Source of the DNA: Methanobrevibacter sp.
GTDB taxonomy: Archaea; Methanobacteriota; Methanobacteria; Methanobacteriales; Methanobacteriaceae
Assembly: GCA_017553445.1 (NCBI GenBank)
Contig: JAFZMD010000047.1
Coordinates: 1-47,589, forward strand
Direction: 5' to 3'
Length of the DNA: 47,589 bases
Within the stretch, counting starts at the first letter, position 1, and each line of letters begins with the position of its first letter. Under the pieces are notes generated by a model, which did no database searches, was not told the origin of the DNA, and saw nothing but the letters and a program-made list of their open reading frames with translations. The translations under genes and the position numbers were made by a program. Positions 8,539-16,512 of this stretch are shown here, piece by piece.

Positions 8539-9960
8539 CTAAGGTTTATAATAAGTTTCGGCTTCAATGTCATCAGGAAGTTCTGTTGGATATTTTTCAT
8601 TTAAACAGCCTAAACATAAGTCTTCCTCAGGCATTCCAATAGCTTCTATAAGTGATTCCAAAGTAATATAACCTAGAGAATCAATATCCAATTGCTCCCT
8701 AATCTCTTCAGTTGAATAGTTGGCAGCTATTAATTCTTTTTTGGTAGCCATTGCTACACCATAAAAACAAGGCGCTATTACAGGAGGACATCCCACCAGG
8801 AAATGAATTTCAGCAGGTTCTGCCTCTTTTACCAAATCAAGCAGTTGTTTAGAGGTGGTTCCTCTTACAATACTGTCATCTATTAAAATAATCTTTTTGC
8901 CTTTTATGGCTTCTTTTATTGGATTCAATTTAAGTCTGACTGCCAGTTCACGTTCTTCCTGGGTCGGCATGATAAATGTTCTTCCGACATACCTGTTTTT
9001 AATTAAACCTTCACCATAAGGTATTCCGGAAGCTCTTGAATAACCGATAGCTGCAGGAATTGATGAGTCCGGCACTGGAATTACAACATCAGCATCTATA
9101 GGATATAATTTATGTAATTGACGGCCAATATTTAATCTGGTTTGATAAACGTTGATTCCGTCTATGGTACTGTCAGGTCTTGCAAAGTAAACATATTCGA
9201 ACATACAGTGAGATAAGCTTGATTCTTCGGCGATTTCCAGCATGTGGCTTTTGATTTCATTATTTTCAAAGTAGACAATTTCACCAGGAACAATATCCCT
9301 AATGTATTGGGCATTGACAACATCAAAGGCAACGGTTTCAGATGCTAATATATAGTCATCCCCTCTTTTTGCAACAGCTAAAGGTTTGATTCCCATAGGG
9401 CCACGAACACCATACAAATCGCCGTTGACAAGGATGACCAATGCATAAGATCCGACAAGTTTTTTTGAAACCGCTTCAATTGCATCTATAATGCTTTTAT
9501 TATTGTCATAATGTTCCCTTTTAAGCATGTAACAGATTACTTCTGAATCAGTATCGGATTTGAATTCATAACCCTCATTTAAAAGCTCATCTCTTAATTC
9601 GCCGGAGTTGACAATGTCTCCATTATGAGCCATAGCTATAAATCCATCATCAAAATCAGTGACAAACGGCTGGGAATTTTCAAGCCTTGACTGGCCAGTC
9701 GTGGAATATCTTACATGGCCTATACCAATATTTCCATTAAGGTTATGTATTTCATAATCCTTGAAAACATCAGTGATTAATCCCATACCGCAATAATAGG
9801 TTAATCCTTTACCTTCAGAAAAAGTTGCTATTCCAGCAGATTCTTGACCTCTATGCTGTAAAGCAAACAAACAATAATAAATAAAAGAAGAAACATCCTT
9901 AGAGTCATCTTCAGAATGAATTCCTACTATACCACACTTGTCTTCTATCTCACCTTGCAT
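8539..9960 (-). CDS. purF: Amidophosphoribosyltransferase
   Basis: First committed step of purine synthesis: PRPP plus glutamine gives phosphoribosylamine. The N-terminal glutaminase nucleophile is C9 in [11 protein letters not shown], exposed after removal of an 8-residue propeptide; [10 protein letters not shown] follows. The PRPP site is [20 protein letters not shown]-terminal cysteines ([15 protein letters not shown]) fit the Fe-S-containing PurF class known from Bacillus. The frame is open to TTG 9966, but ATG 9960 has GGTG seven bases upstream. It is the head of the purF-U32-cfbC-HAD stretch on the minus strand. Confidence 0.95.
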   Translation of the reverse strand: MQGEIEDKCGIVGIHSEDDSKDVSSFIYYCLFALQHRGQESAGIATFSEGKGLTYYCGMGLITDVFKDYEIHNLNGNIGIGHVRYSTTGQSRLENSQPFVTDFDDGFIAMAHNGDIVNSGELRDELLNEGYEFKSDTDSEVICYMLKREHYDNNKSIIDAIEAVSKKLVGSYALVILVNGDLYGVRGPMGIKPLAVAKRGDDYILASETVAFDVVNAQYIRDIVPGEIVYFENNEIKSHMLEIAEESSLSHCMFEYVYFARPDSTIDGINVYQTRLNIGRQLHKLYPIDADVVIPVPDSSIPAAIGYSRASGIPYGEGLIKNRYVGRTFIMPTQEERELAVRLKLNPIKEAIKGKKIILIDDSIVRGTTSKQLLDLVKEAEPAEIHFLVGCPPVIAPCFYGVAMATKKELIAANYSTEEIREQLDIDSLGYITLESLIEAIGMPEEDLCLGCLNEKYPTELPDDIEAETYYKP

Positions 9961-10024
9961 TTGCAAACACCATGATAATTATCACTATTATTTTTCTTCA
10001 TCATAATATAAAATAATAATGTTT

Positions 10025-10918
10025 TCATTCCCAGAAATTTTCAAAAGTATTTGGCAGGTCATAATCTTCCCTGGCTTCAGGAGATTTATTCTGACGTTTT
10101 AAAGATAATTCTTCACTCAATTCTTCCTTATTGTCTTCAACAAAAATCAATGCGGTTTTAATAATTTTTAACCATTCAACGGCCTGATTTCTGCTTTGAG
10201 CAGCAATAAAACCTTGTCCAACAAGAATATTATCCGGCCTGAACTTATTTGTAGCTATTACTATCTTTTCTTCATCAAGCAATTCTTGTCTAAAAGCTTC
10301 CTGCCAAAGTTCTTCCAAGCTGTAGATTTCCAAAAAGTCCTTATTGTAGATGTCTTCAAATCTATTCTTAAAATTGGAAAAGTCTGATTTTAAATCATCA
10401 ATATCAGTATGCAAATCCTTATTTTCACCAGACAATACTTCATTTTCCTTTATGAGCTTATTGTAATCATCAAGCAGATTATTATATTTATGTGTTAATT
10501 TCAATAGTTTGTTTTCAAGAGTATGAATATTAATTAAATTTAAAGAATAAGAGATGGTTGACTTGATGATTGAATTCAAGATTTCCTTTTGAGCAAGTTC
10601 CGCATTAACGTCTTCACTTTCAAATAAGACATTGTTATAATCAAAAAGACCAATATGATTGAAATCTGTTTTTAAATCATTGAACAATAAATTGAAGTTA
10701 TCGTCCTGACCATAGCCGCCAATGAGAATAATGTCTGCACCTTCAGCTACTTTTTTAGCAAGATTCAAATCCGTTGTAGGAATAATGGAAGAAACAACAA
10801 TATTATAATCCCTTTCAAGCTGAGCACTGTTAACCGCTTTTGATACCAATCCGGCAATATCCAAGTTAGATACTATTATTCTAACATCTATTTTAGAGAC
10901 ATGATTGTTATTTTCCAT
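10025..10918 (-). CDS. Unknown protein: Rossmann-like N-terminus plus coiled coil
   Basis: A 297-residue protein I do not recognise. Residues about 10-100 alternate strands and helices (DVRIIVSNLDIAGLVSKAV, VAEGADIILIGGYGQ), like a small Rossmann or receiver-like fold. Residues about 125-200 are a coiled coil (LENKLLKLTHKYNNLLDDYNKL). The C-terminal part has a second small alpha/beta unit (EKIVIATNKFRPDNILVGQGFIAA) and a charged tail. No membrane segment is present. It sits between galE and purF on the same strand, 12 bases after galE, so it may be cotranscribed with galE. Confidence 0.65.
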   Translation of the reverse strand: MENNNHVSKIDVRIIVSNLDIAGLVSKAVNSAQLERDYNIVVSSIIPTTDLNLAKKVAEGADIILIGGYGQDDNFNLLFNDLKTDFNHIGLFDYNNVLFESEDVNAELAQKEILNSIIKSTISYSLNLINIHTLENKLLKLTHKYNNLLDDYNKLIKENEVLSGENKDLHTDIDDLKSDFSNFKNRFEDIYNKDFLEIYSLEELWQEAFRQELLDEEKIVIATNKFRPDNILVGQGFIAAQSRNQAVEWLKIIKTALIFVEDNKEELSEELSLKRQNKSPEAREDYDLPNTFENFWE

Positions 10919-10930
10919 ATTAAAACCCCA

Positions 10931-11899
10931 TTATATATTATTCATTTTCTGATGCCATTTCCATGCGGATGAAACGATGCAGTCCAAATCATATTTCGGT
11001 TCCCATCCCAATTCATCCTTAATTTTTGATGCATCAGCAATTAAAATGTCCGGGTCGCCTTCACGACGATCTGCTATTTCAACATTAAAGTCACAGCCAG
11101 TGACCTTTTTACAGGTGTCAATGATTTCACGAACGGAATAACCCTGGCCGTTTCCTAAATTGAAGATATTTGATTCATTTTTTTCACATAAGTATTCATA
11201 GGCCGCAATATGGGCACTTGCCAAATCGTTTACATGGATATAATCGCGAATACATGTACCGTCCGGAGTATCATAATCATCTCCAAAAATTGAAATGCTT
11301 TCCCTTTTGCCGATTGCAGCATCCAAAACCAGAGGAATCAAGTGGGTTTCAGGGTCATGCAATTCACCGATTTCACAGTCGAAATCACATCCTGCAGCAT
11401 TAAAGTACCTTAATGAAACAAAATTAAAATCTCCTTTTTCAGCTTCCCTTTGCAAAGCCTTTTCAGTAATCCATTTGGAATGGCCGTAAGGATTGATTGG
11501 TTTTAAATCCTGATCTTCGGTGATTGGAATCTTTTCAGGGTTACCATAAACAGCTGCAGTAGAAGACAATATGAATTTGTCAACACCAAACTCCCTCATG
11601 ATTTTTAAAAGGTTTAAAGTGTTTTTATAATTGTTTTTGAAATATTTTTGAGGAAGTTCAACTGATTCTGCAACAGATGAAAAAGCGGCAAAGTGCAATA
11701 CACCATCTATATCATATTTCTCAAACACTTCACGTAAATCACTGCTTCCAAAATCATAATTTTCAAAATTTCCCCATTTAGCAAAGGTTTCATAACCTTT
11801 ACATAAGTTATCTACAACTACAGTATCATAACCTGCCTTATGCAATGCCTTATTGGTATGTGAACCAATATAGCCTGCTCCACCGGTAACTAAAATCAC
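10931..11899 (-). CDS. galE: UDP-glucose 4-epimerase
   Basis: Interconverts UDP-glucose and UDP-galactose (or the N-acetyl forms) for cell-surface sugars. It is a short-chain dehydrogenase with TGGAGYIGSH at residues 5-14 (NAD binding), LSSTAAVYG (catalytic serine/threonine region) and YGHSK with the catalytic Tyr and Lys. The C-terminal ADRREGDPDILIADASKIKDELGW is typical of GalE. The frame is open from TTG 11917, but GTG 11899 has AGGTG six bases upstream and begins MILVTGG like other family members, so I use it. It begins 11 bases after the reductase gene. Confidence 0.93.
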   Translation of the reverse strand: MILVTGGAGYIGSHTNKALHKAGYDTVVVDNLCKGYETFAKWGNFENYDFGSSDLREVFEKYDIDGVLHFAAFSSVAESVELPQKYFKNNYKNTLNLLKIMREFGVDKFILSSTAAVYGNPEKIPITEDQDLKPINPYGHSKWITEKALQREAEKGDFNFVSLRYFNAAGCDFDCEIGELHDPETHLIPLVLDAAIGKRESISIFGDDYDTPDGTCIRDYIHVNDLASAHIAAYEYLCEKNESNIFNLGNGQGYSVREIIDTCKKVTGCDFNVEIADRREGDPDILIADASKIKDELGWEPKYDLDCIVSSAWKWHQKMNNI

Positions 11900-11909
11900 T
11901 TGAAACACC

Positions 11910-13088
11910 TTATACAAATTTACCTAATTTCAATAAAGCTTTAGGTGAAATCTTAATTAATTTCTTAACAATTTCAGTAGTGGAAATTTTTTCGAAACTT
12001 TCCCCTTCGAATGCATGTGCAATATCGTCCAGTTCATCATCAGATAATGTAAGCAAGTATTCCTGAACTTTTTTATATCTTTTAATCTCATGGTCTAACT
12101 CTTCATGAGCCATTTCATCATATAATTTAAGATATTTTTTAGAGCAGTCTTCCTTAATGGCTTGTGCGGCAACCTTACCTGCACACATTCCACCGGTCAT
12201 ACCGCTGATAATTCCACCACCGGTCAATGGGTTTACCTGACCTGCTGCATCTCCACAGACCATAATGTTATCGTCATAAAGCTTTTTGGTCATTCCTCCG
12301 ACAGGGTCTCCGCCAACATTTATTTCAACAGCCTGAGCATTTTTCAAATAAGGTGATTTTGCAACGAAATCATCCAAATACTCAATTGCAGTTTTATCAG
12401 CCTTATGCGGCAAGATAGCCAAACCGACATTTGCAATATCATCACCTTTAGGGAAAATCCATACATAACCTCCAGGTGCACATGAACCCAAGTAAAACTC
12501 AATTACTCCAGGTTTTTCAAATTCCACATTACACATTTCGTATTGTACACCGGATTCCATTTCCTTAGCTTTTGCAGCAGGTCTTAATCCTGCCCATCTT
12601 GCAACATGTCCTTCAGGACCGTCAGCAGCAATCAATATTTTACATTTGAAAGTTTCCTTTTTTCCCATTGATTCGGTTTCAACAGTAAAACCGTTGTCAA
12701 TTTTATCAATAGCAGTCACTAAAGTTTTAATTCTAATTTCAGCACCTGCTCTTGCGGCATCCATTGCCATATGTTTATCGAATACTTTTCTTTCTAAAAT
12801 ATATCCTGCTTCAGGTATTTTTACTTGGTCTTCGGTTAACCAAACATCAGTTCCATCAGGGGTTTGTATTCTTACTCCTTCGATTTTTTTGGTAATCCAA
12901 CGAGGAGAAGGTTCTATGCCTAATTTTTTAAGTCCTTCAATTGAAACTCCTTCAGCACATCTTTTTGGAGATCCAATTTCAGATTTTTTATCTATTAAAA
13001 TAACTTTTGCTCCGCCTAAAGCAGCATGTTTAGCTGCACTTGAACCAGCTGGTCCTGCACCGACTACTATTACATCTGTTTCAATCAT
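11910..13088 (-). CDS. Geranylgeranyl reductase family (digeranylgeranylglycerophospholipid reductase)
   Basis: A flavoprotein of about 392 residues that saturates the geranylgeranyl chains of archaeal membrane lipids. The FAD dinucleotide fold is VVGAGPAGSSAA (residues 9-20), followed by KRCAEGVS with the family's conserved cysteine region and later VCGDAAGQVNPLTGGGI (second FAD motif). It is preceded by a 2[4Fe-4S] ferredoxin ending 4 bases upstream; ferredoxin is a known electron donor for methanogen members. Start ATG 13088 is chosen because the longer frame overlaps the ferredoxin gene. Confidence 0.9.
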   Translation of the reverse strand: MIETDVIVVGAGPAGSSAAKHAALGGAKVILIDKKSEIGSPKRCAEGVSIEGLKKLGIEPSPRWITKKIEGVRIQTPDGTDVWLTEDQVKIPEAGYILERKVFDKHMAMDAARAGAEIRIKTLVTAIDKIDNGFTVETESMGKKETFKCKILIAADGPEGHVARWAGLRPAAKAKEMESGVQYEMCNVEFEKPGVIEFYLGSCAPGGYVWIFPKGDDIANVGLAILPHKADKTAIEYLDDFVAKSPYLKNAQAVEINVGGDPVGGMTKKLYDDNIMVCGDAAGQVNPLTGGGIISGMTGGMCAGKVAAQAIKEDCSKKYLKLYDEMAHEELDHEIKRYKKVQEYLLTLSDDELDDIAHAFEGESFEKISTTEIVKKLIKISPKALLKLGKFV

Positions 13089-13092
13089 AAAA

Positions 13093-13260
13093 TCAGTCCT
13101 CTTTTTCCAAAGCATTTATCGGACACGCTTTAATGCATGTATCGCAATCCTTACACTCATCTTCTTTAAAGACCAATGCATACTCTCTTACTTGAATTAA
13201 ATTTCTTGGGCAAACACCTGCGCATTCTCCGCAGAATGAGCACCATTCTTTTACTATCAT
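13093..13260 (-). CDS. 2[4Fe-4S] ferredoxin, probable partner of the lipid reductase
   Basis: A 55-residue ferredoxin. Cysteines C7, C10, C13, C17 (followed by P) and C36, C39, C42, C46 (followed by P) make two classical C-x2-C-x2-C-x3-CP cluster sites. Start ATG 13260 follows AGGAGATATT. The gene is four bases upstream of the geranylgeranyl reductase and shares its promoter, so it probably supplies low-potential electrons for lipid saturation. This pairing is inference from gene order plus known biochemistry of related enzymes. Confidence 0.9.
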   Translation of the reverse strand: MIVKEWCSFCGECAGVCPRNLIQVREYALVFKEDECKDCDTCIKACPINALEKED

Positions 13261-13283
13261 AATATCTCCTTTCTTAAAAAACA

Positions 13284-13330
13284 AACTAAAAAGTTTAGTT
13301 ATTAGTAATTGTGTTTTTATTAATATTTAA
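13284..13330 (-). promoter_or_regulatory. Promoter of ferredoxin-reductase operon with perfect dyad
   Basis: A perfect inverted repeat AACTAAA-AAG-TTTAGTT lies at 13284-13300, 24-40 bases before the ferredoxin ATG. A TATA-like AT-rich segment on the minus strand lies at about 13318-13330, which would put the transcript start near 13300, at the dyad. It may be an operator or a small leader hairpin. Confidence 0.4.
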
Positions 13331-13401
13331 ATATTTAGTTAAAAAAAAGATTTTAAAAGAAAATAAAGAAAAATTAAAGAAAAATAATAAATAAAAAATA
13401 G

Positions 13402-13827
13402 TTATTTTATAAGTAAAATAGGTACATCAGAATTTCTTAAAAGTCTTTCCGTAACTGAACCTATTTTATGATCACTAACATTATTTTCATCAAAAGATAC
13501 GAATCTTCCATTATCACTGCCCAATGCACTAATTACTACCAAATCAGCACCTGTTTGCTTAATAATGAAATTCATATCCCTTAAAGCATCGGCAGTCAAG
13601 AGATGTTCAACAACTTCAATATCATATTCTGATGCTTTTTTTGTGATTTTAGCTAAAATCGCATCACCACTGTCCTCTTCTAAATCATAACTATTTAATG
13701 AAAATTCCTCCAGAACATGAACAGCAGCTATTTTGGATGAAAATTTACGGGCAATTTCAATAGCAACATCCGCTGCTTTATAACCATACTCTGACCCATC
13801 AACCGGAACACAGATGACATCAAACAT
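13402..13827 (-). CDS. Universal stress protein (UspA family)
   Basis: A 141-residue UspA-fold protein: ICVPVDGSEYGYKAADVAIEIA at the start and LVVISALGSDNGRF...KIGSVTERLLRNSDVPILLIK at the end. The glycine-rich ATP loop is recognisable, with extra residues between its halves, so ATP binding is likely but not certain. The start ATG directly follows the stop codon of atwA, and its ribosome binding site GGTGA lies inside atwA, so both are translated from one message. A role tied to methyl-coenzyme M reductase activation is inference from position only. Confidence 0.88.
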   Translation of the reverse strand: MFDVICVPVDGSEYGYKAADVAIEIARKFSSKIAAVHVLEEFSLNSYDLEEDSGDAILAKITKKASEYDIEVVEHLLTADALRDMNFIIKQTGADLVVISALGSDNGRFVSFDENNVSDHKIGSVTERLLRNSDVPILLIK

Positions 13828-15534
13828 TCATTCACCATCCTTCAAATAGCTTGCATGACAGAAATCAATAAAATTACCAACAATTTCATCCATATCCTCA
13901 CTGTCATCAATTATCTTACCGTCATCCATGAACAATGCCCTGTTGGATAATTCCTTGATAAAGTCTGTGTTGTGTGAAATCATTATGATTGTAATCTTAT
14001 ACTTTTTAGATATCTTTTTAAGTGAATTGGTAACAATTCTTAATGTAATCGGGTCCAAATCACCGAACGGTTCATCCAGAAGTAAGAATTCAGGTTTTGA
14101 AACCAAGATTAAAGCAAGCATTACGCGAACCTTTTGACCACCGGACAATTCATATGATTTTCTCTTTAAAATATCCAAATCCAAATCTAGGCTTTCAAAT
14201 ATATCAGCTACAGCCTCACGAGTAGCTGTTTCTGGGAACTTAGGGAATAAATCACCTAAAATATCTGGTTCAAGACCAACCTGTTCAAGACGAGCCCTTG
14301 CCTCACTTTCCTGCAAATCTGTGAGAAGGTAAAGTGAATCCAATAGCTCATCGCTAAGTCCCATCCTTTCAGCCCTTTGGCGTGCTTCATTTACAACATT
14401 CTGATTTTTATAACCTAAACGAGTAGCCAATTGGTCAAATACCGTTGCATAATGAGCCAATGCAAATTCCTGGTGCATGAATCCCAGTTTTGAACGGATT
14501 TTCATACGTCCCAATCCTGCAATAGCAATGTCGTGCCATTCACCGTCAACCTGGTATAACACATCACCTCTATCTGAATCATCAAGACCTGCCAGCATAC
14601 GAAGCAGGACTGTTTTACCTGCACCGCTAGGCCCTATTAAACTTAAAATATTTTCTTTTTGAACCTTGAAATTAATATCTTCAATCTGGAGTACTTCTCC
14701 ACCGGTTAACAAATAAAATCTTTTATAAATGTCCTTAACGTCAATGACATCCTCATCAGTGGAAATATTTTCAATGTCAACAATCGGATCCATTCCGCTC
14801 ATAAATTCTTCTGTAATCTCATCAGGTGTTCCTTCTTTTTTGATTTCACCGTCTTCCATCAATATTACCCTATCGGCAAGATACTTTTGTACTTCAGGCA
14901 AATGAGAAACTACAACCACAGTGATGTTTAACTCTTTATTGATATTTTTTACTGCATCAAGGATTTCTTGTTTTGTTTTAGGGCATGCCATTGTTGCAGG
15001 TTCATCCAAAAGCAATGCTTTTGGTTGTTTTGCAAGCTGGCGGGCAATGATTAATCTTTGCTTTTCTCCACCGCTTAAAACGGAAGCATAATGGTCTTTT
15101 TTATGTGTAAGTGATACCAATTCCAATATCCTATCCGCCTCTTCGCCGAATTCACTTTCAGCGACTTCAAAATCAGTGCCCCCCTCATCATAATATTCAC
15201 GAGAGTATAATTTTCTTAAAACGTTTTCACGCACAGTATCAGGCCATAATCCAAAAGACCTTTGGAGGTGAATTGCTGTTACTTTTTTAAGTTTATTATA
15301 GTAATATTGGGAAGATTTCCCATCAACAGTAACGTCTGCAACGGTAATGCTTCCTTCATCAATATGTTCAACTCCTCTTAAAGCTCTTAAAAGTGTAGTT
15401 TTACCGGAACCACTTTTTCCCATGATTCCCAATATTTCTCCTTCTTCAACTTCAAAACTAACATTTTTAAGACCAACAACAGAGTTACCGTCATCTAATT
15501 TGTATGATTTACTTACATTTTCAACTTTAATCAT
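13828..15534 (-). CDS. atwA: Methyl-coenzyme M reductase activation system, component A2 (double ABC ATPase)
   Basis: A 568-residue soluble protein with two ABC ATPase domains and no membrane segments. Domain 1 has Walker A GKSGSGKTT (residues 39-47), signature LSGGEKQR and Walker B LLLDEP; domain 2 has GPSGAGKTV, signature LSGGQKVR and LLLDEPFGDLD. Component A2 of methanogens is such a tandem ATPase and uses ATP in the reductive activation of the nickel cofactor of methyl-coenzyme M reductase. The unusual DEPATMACPKTK after the first Walker B is not typical of transporters. It is followed directly by uspA. A transporter ATPase is the less likely alternative. Confidence 0.85.
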   Translation of the reverse strand: MIKVENVSKSYKLDDGNSVVGLKNVSFEVEEGEILGIMGKSGSGKTTLLRALRGVEHIDEGSITVADVTVDGKSSQYYYNKLKKVTAIHLQRSFGLWPDTVRENVLRKLYSREYYDEGGTDFEVAESEFGEEADRILELVSLTHKKDHYASVLSGGEKQRLIIARQLAKQPKALLLDEPATMACPKTKQEILDAVKNINKELNITVVVVSHLPEVQKYLADRVILMEDGEIKKEGTPDEITEEFMSGMDPIVDIENISTDEDVIDVKDIYKRFYLLTGGEVLQIEDINFKVQKENILSLIGPSGAGKTVLLRMLAGLDDSDRGDVLYQVDGEWHDIAIAGLGRMKIRSKLGFMHQEFALAHYATVFDQLATRLGYKNQNVVNEARQRAERMGLSDELLDSLYLLTDLQESEARARLEQVGLEPDILGDLFPKFPETATREAVADIFESLDLDLDILKRKSYELSGGQKVRVMLALILVSKPEFLLLDEPFGDLDPITLRIVTNSLKKISKKYKITIIMISHNTDFIKELSNRALFMDDGKIIDDSEDMDEIVGNFIDFCHASYLKDGE

Positions 15535-15605
15535 AGTTTATGCCCCATTATATTATACAAATTTTTATAAATGAAACTATTTAAAAATATTTATCAGTGA
15601 TTAAA

Positions 15606-15905
15606 ATGAGTTGTGAAAATAAAATTCAAGAATATATCAGCAGTTTGGAAAATGATAAATTATTAATGGAAACCCATTTTGCAAATATGGAAAAAGTAAC
15701 TAGGGAAAATGAAAAATTAGAAAGAGACCAATTAATTGGACTGCTATCTAACTTCAGTACCTTGAATATTCAATATGATCAGTTATGCAATGATTTAATC
15801 ACATTCATGAAAATATTTAAACCTGAAACTGAAGAAATCAGAGTTTACAAAACCGATGAACTTGTTGAATTATTGAATCAAAAAGCTAATGACCTTGAAA
15901 GTTAG
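15606..15905 (+). CDS. Small helical protein of unknown function
   Basis: A 99-residue, charged, mostly helical protein (NKIQEYISSLENDKLLMETHFANMEKVTRENEKLERDQ) with coiled-coil character and no signal or membrane segment. I do not recognise it. The frame is open from GTG 15597, but that GTG belongs to a GTGAT ribosome binding site; ATG 15606 is used. It is divergent from atwA, and its stop codon overlaps the stop codon of the convergent zinc-ribbon gene by three bases. Confidence 0.6.
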   Translation: MSCENKIQEYISSLENDKLLMETHFANMEKVTRENEKLERDQLIGLLSNFSTLNIQYDQLCNDLITFMKIFKPETEEIRVYKTDELVELLNQKANDLES

Positions 15906-16423
15906 CTAGAATATGTGAAACTTAATTGACTTGCAGTAGTTGAATTTTCAGCTACAACCTCACCATTCCTTAAAAGCTGAACAGTCATATTGTCAGATGA
16001 ACCATCAGTCTTTTCAACAAAAACGGATACCGTATCCCAAGCGGCACAGTCTAATTCTATTGACTTCGTACCGTGACCGGAGTTATTTTGAGGATAACTT
16101 GAATGACCAGAGTTTGAATACCAGTCTCCATCGTAAATTATTTTTAATTGATAAGGATGAGAAGAACTTTCCTGAACATTACTATCTGCTTCAATAACAT
16201 TTAAGGATTCTTCTTCTGTTGGTTGCGTATGATTATAAATAACTGAAAACAATACCAATGCAATAGCAATGATACCAATAATTAAAACAATTTTTTTAGC
16301 TGTTCCAATATTCCATTCACCCTTTTTCTGACCAGTAGGTGAACCCTTCAAAATATAAGAACAGTTCTCACAATACGTGGTTGATGAAAGATTGTCATGA
16401 CCACATCTTGGACATTTTACCAT
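15902..16423 (-). CDS. Zinc-ribbon membrane-anchored protein
   Basis: A 173-residue protein with three parts. Residues 1-25 are a zinc ribbon (KCPRCGHDN...YCENCSY, two CxxC pairs). One membrane helix lies at about 43-63 (KIVLIIGIIAIALVLFSVIY). The rest is outside the cell and beta-rich, with YQLKIIYDGDWYSNSGHSS and VSVFVEKTDGSSDNMTVQLLRNGEVV, like a small C-terminal beta-sandwich. The layout is common among archaeal zinc-ribbon proteins; the function is unknown. Its end overlaps the convergent gene at 15905. Confidence 0.7.
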   Translation of the reverse strand: MVKCPRCGHDNLSSTTYCENCSYILKGSPTGQKKGEWNIGTAKKIVLIIGIIAIALVLFSVIYNHTQPTEEESLNVIEADSNVQESSSHPYQLKIIYDGDWYSNSGHSSYPQNNSGHGTKSIELDCAAWDTVSVFVEKTDGSSDNMTVQLLRNGEVVAENSTTASQLSFTYSS

Positions 16424-16512
16424 AATATATACCTATATAAAAGTTCTTTAAAAATATTATTTAAATTACTTATATTTAAATTTAATGCAAAAAATGGGCT
16501 TTTTTTAGCTAT

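Noticed and set aside
12646..13200. 184-residue plus-strand frame opposite the reductase and ferredoxin
   Set aside because: It is fully antisense to two genes with strong family motifs and has no sensible protein features.
13828..15534. ABC transporter ATPase or ribosome-associated ABC-F protein
   Set aside because: There is no permease gene beside it, and the order and length of the two domains fit component A2 of methanogens.
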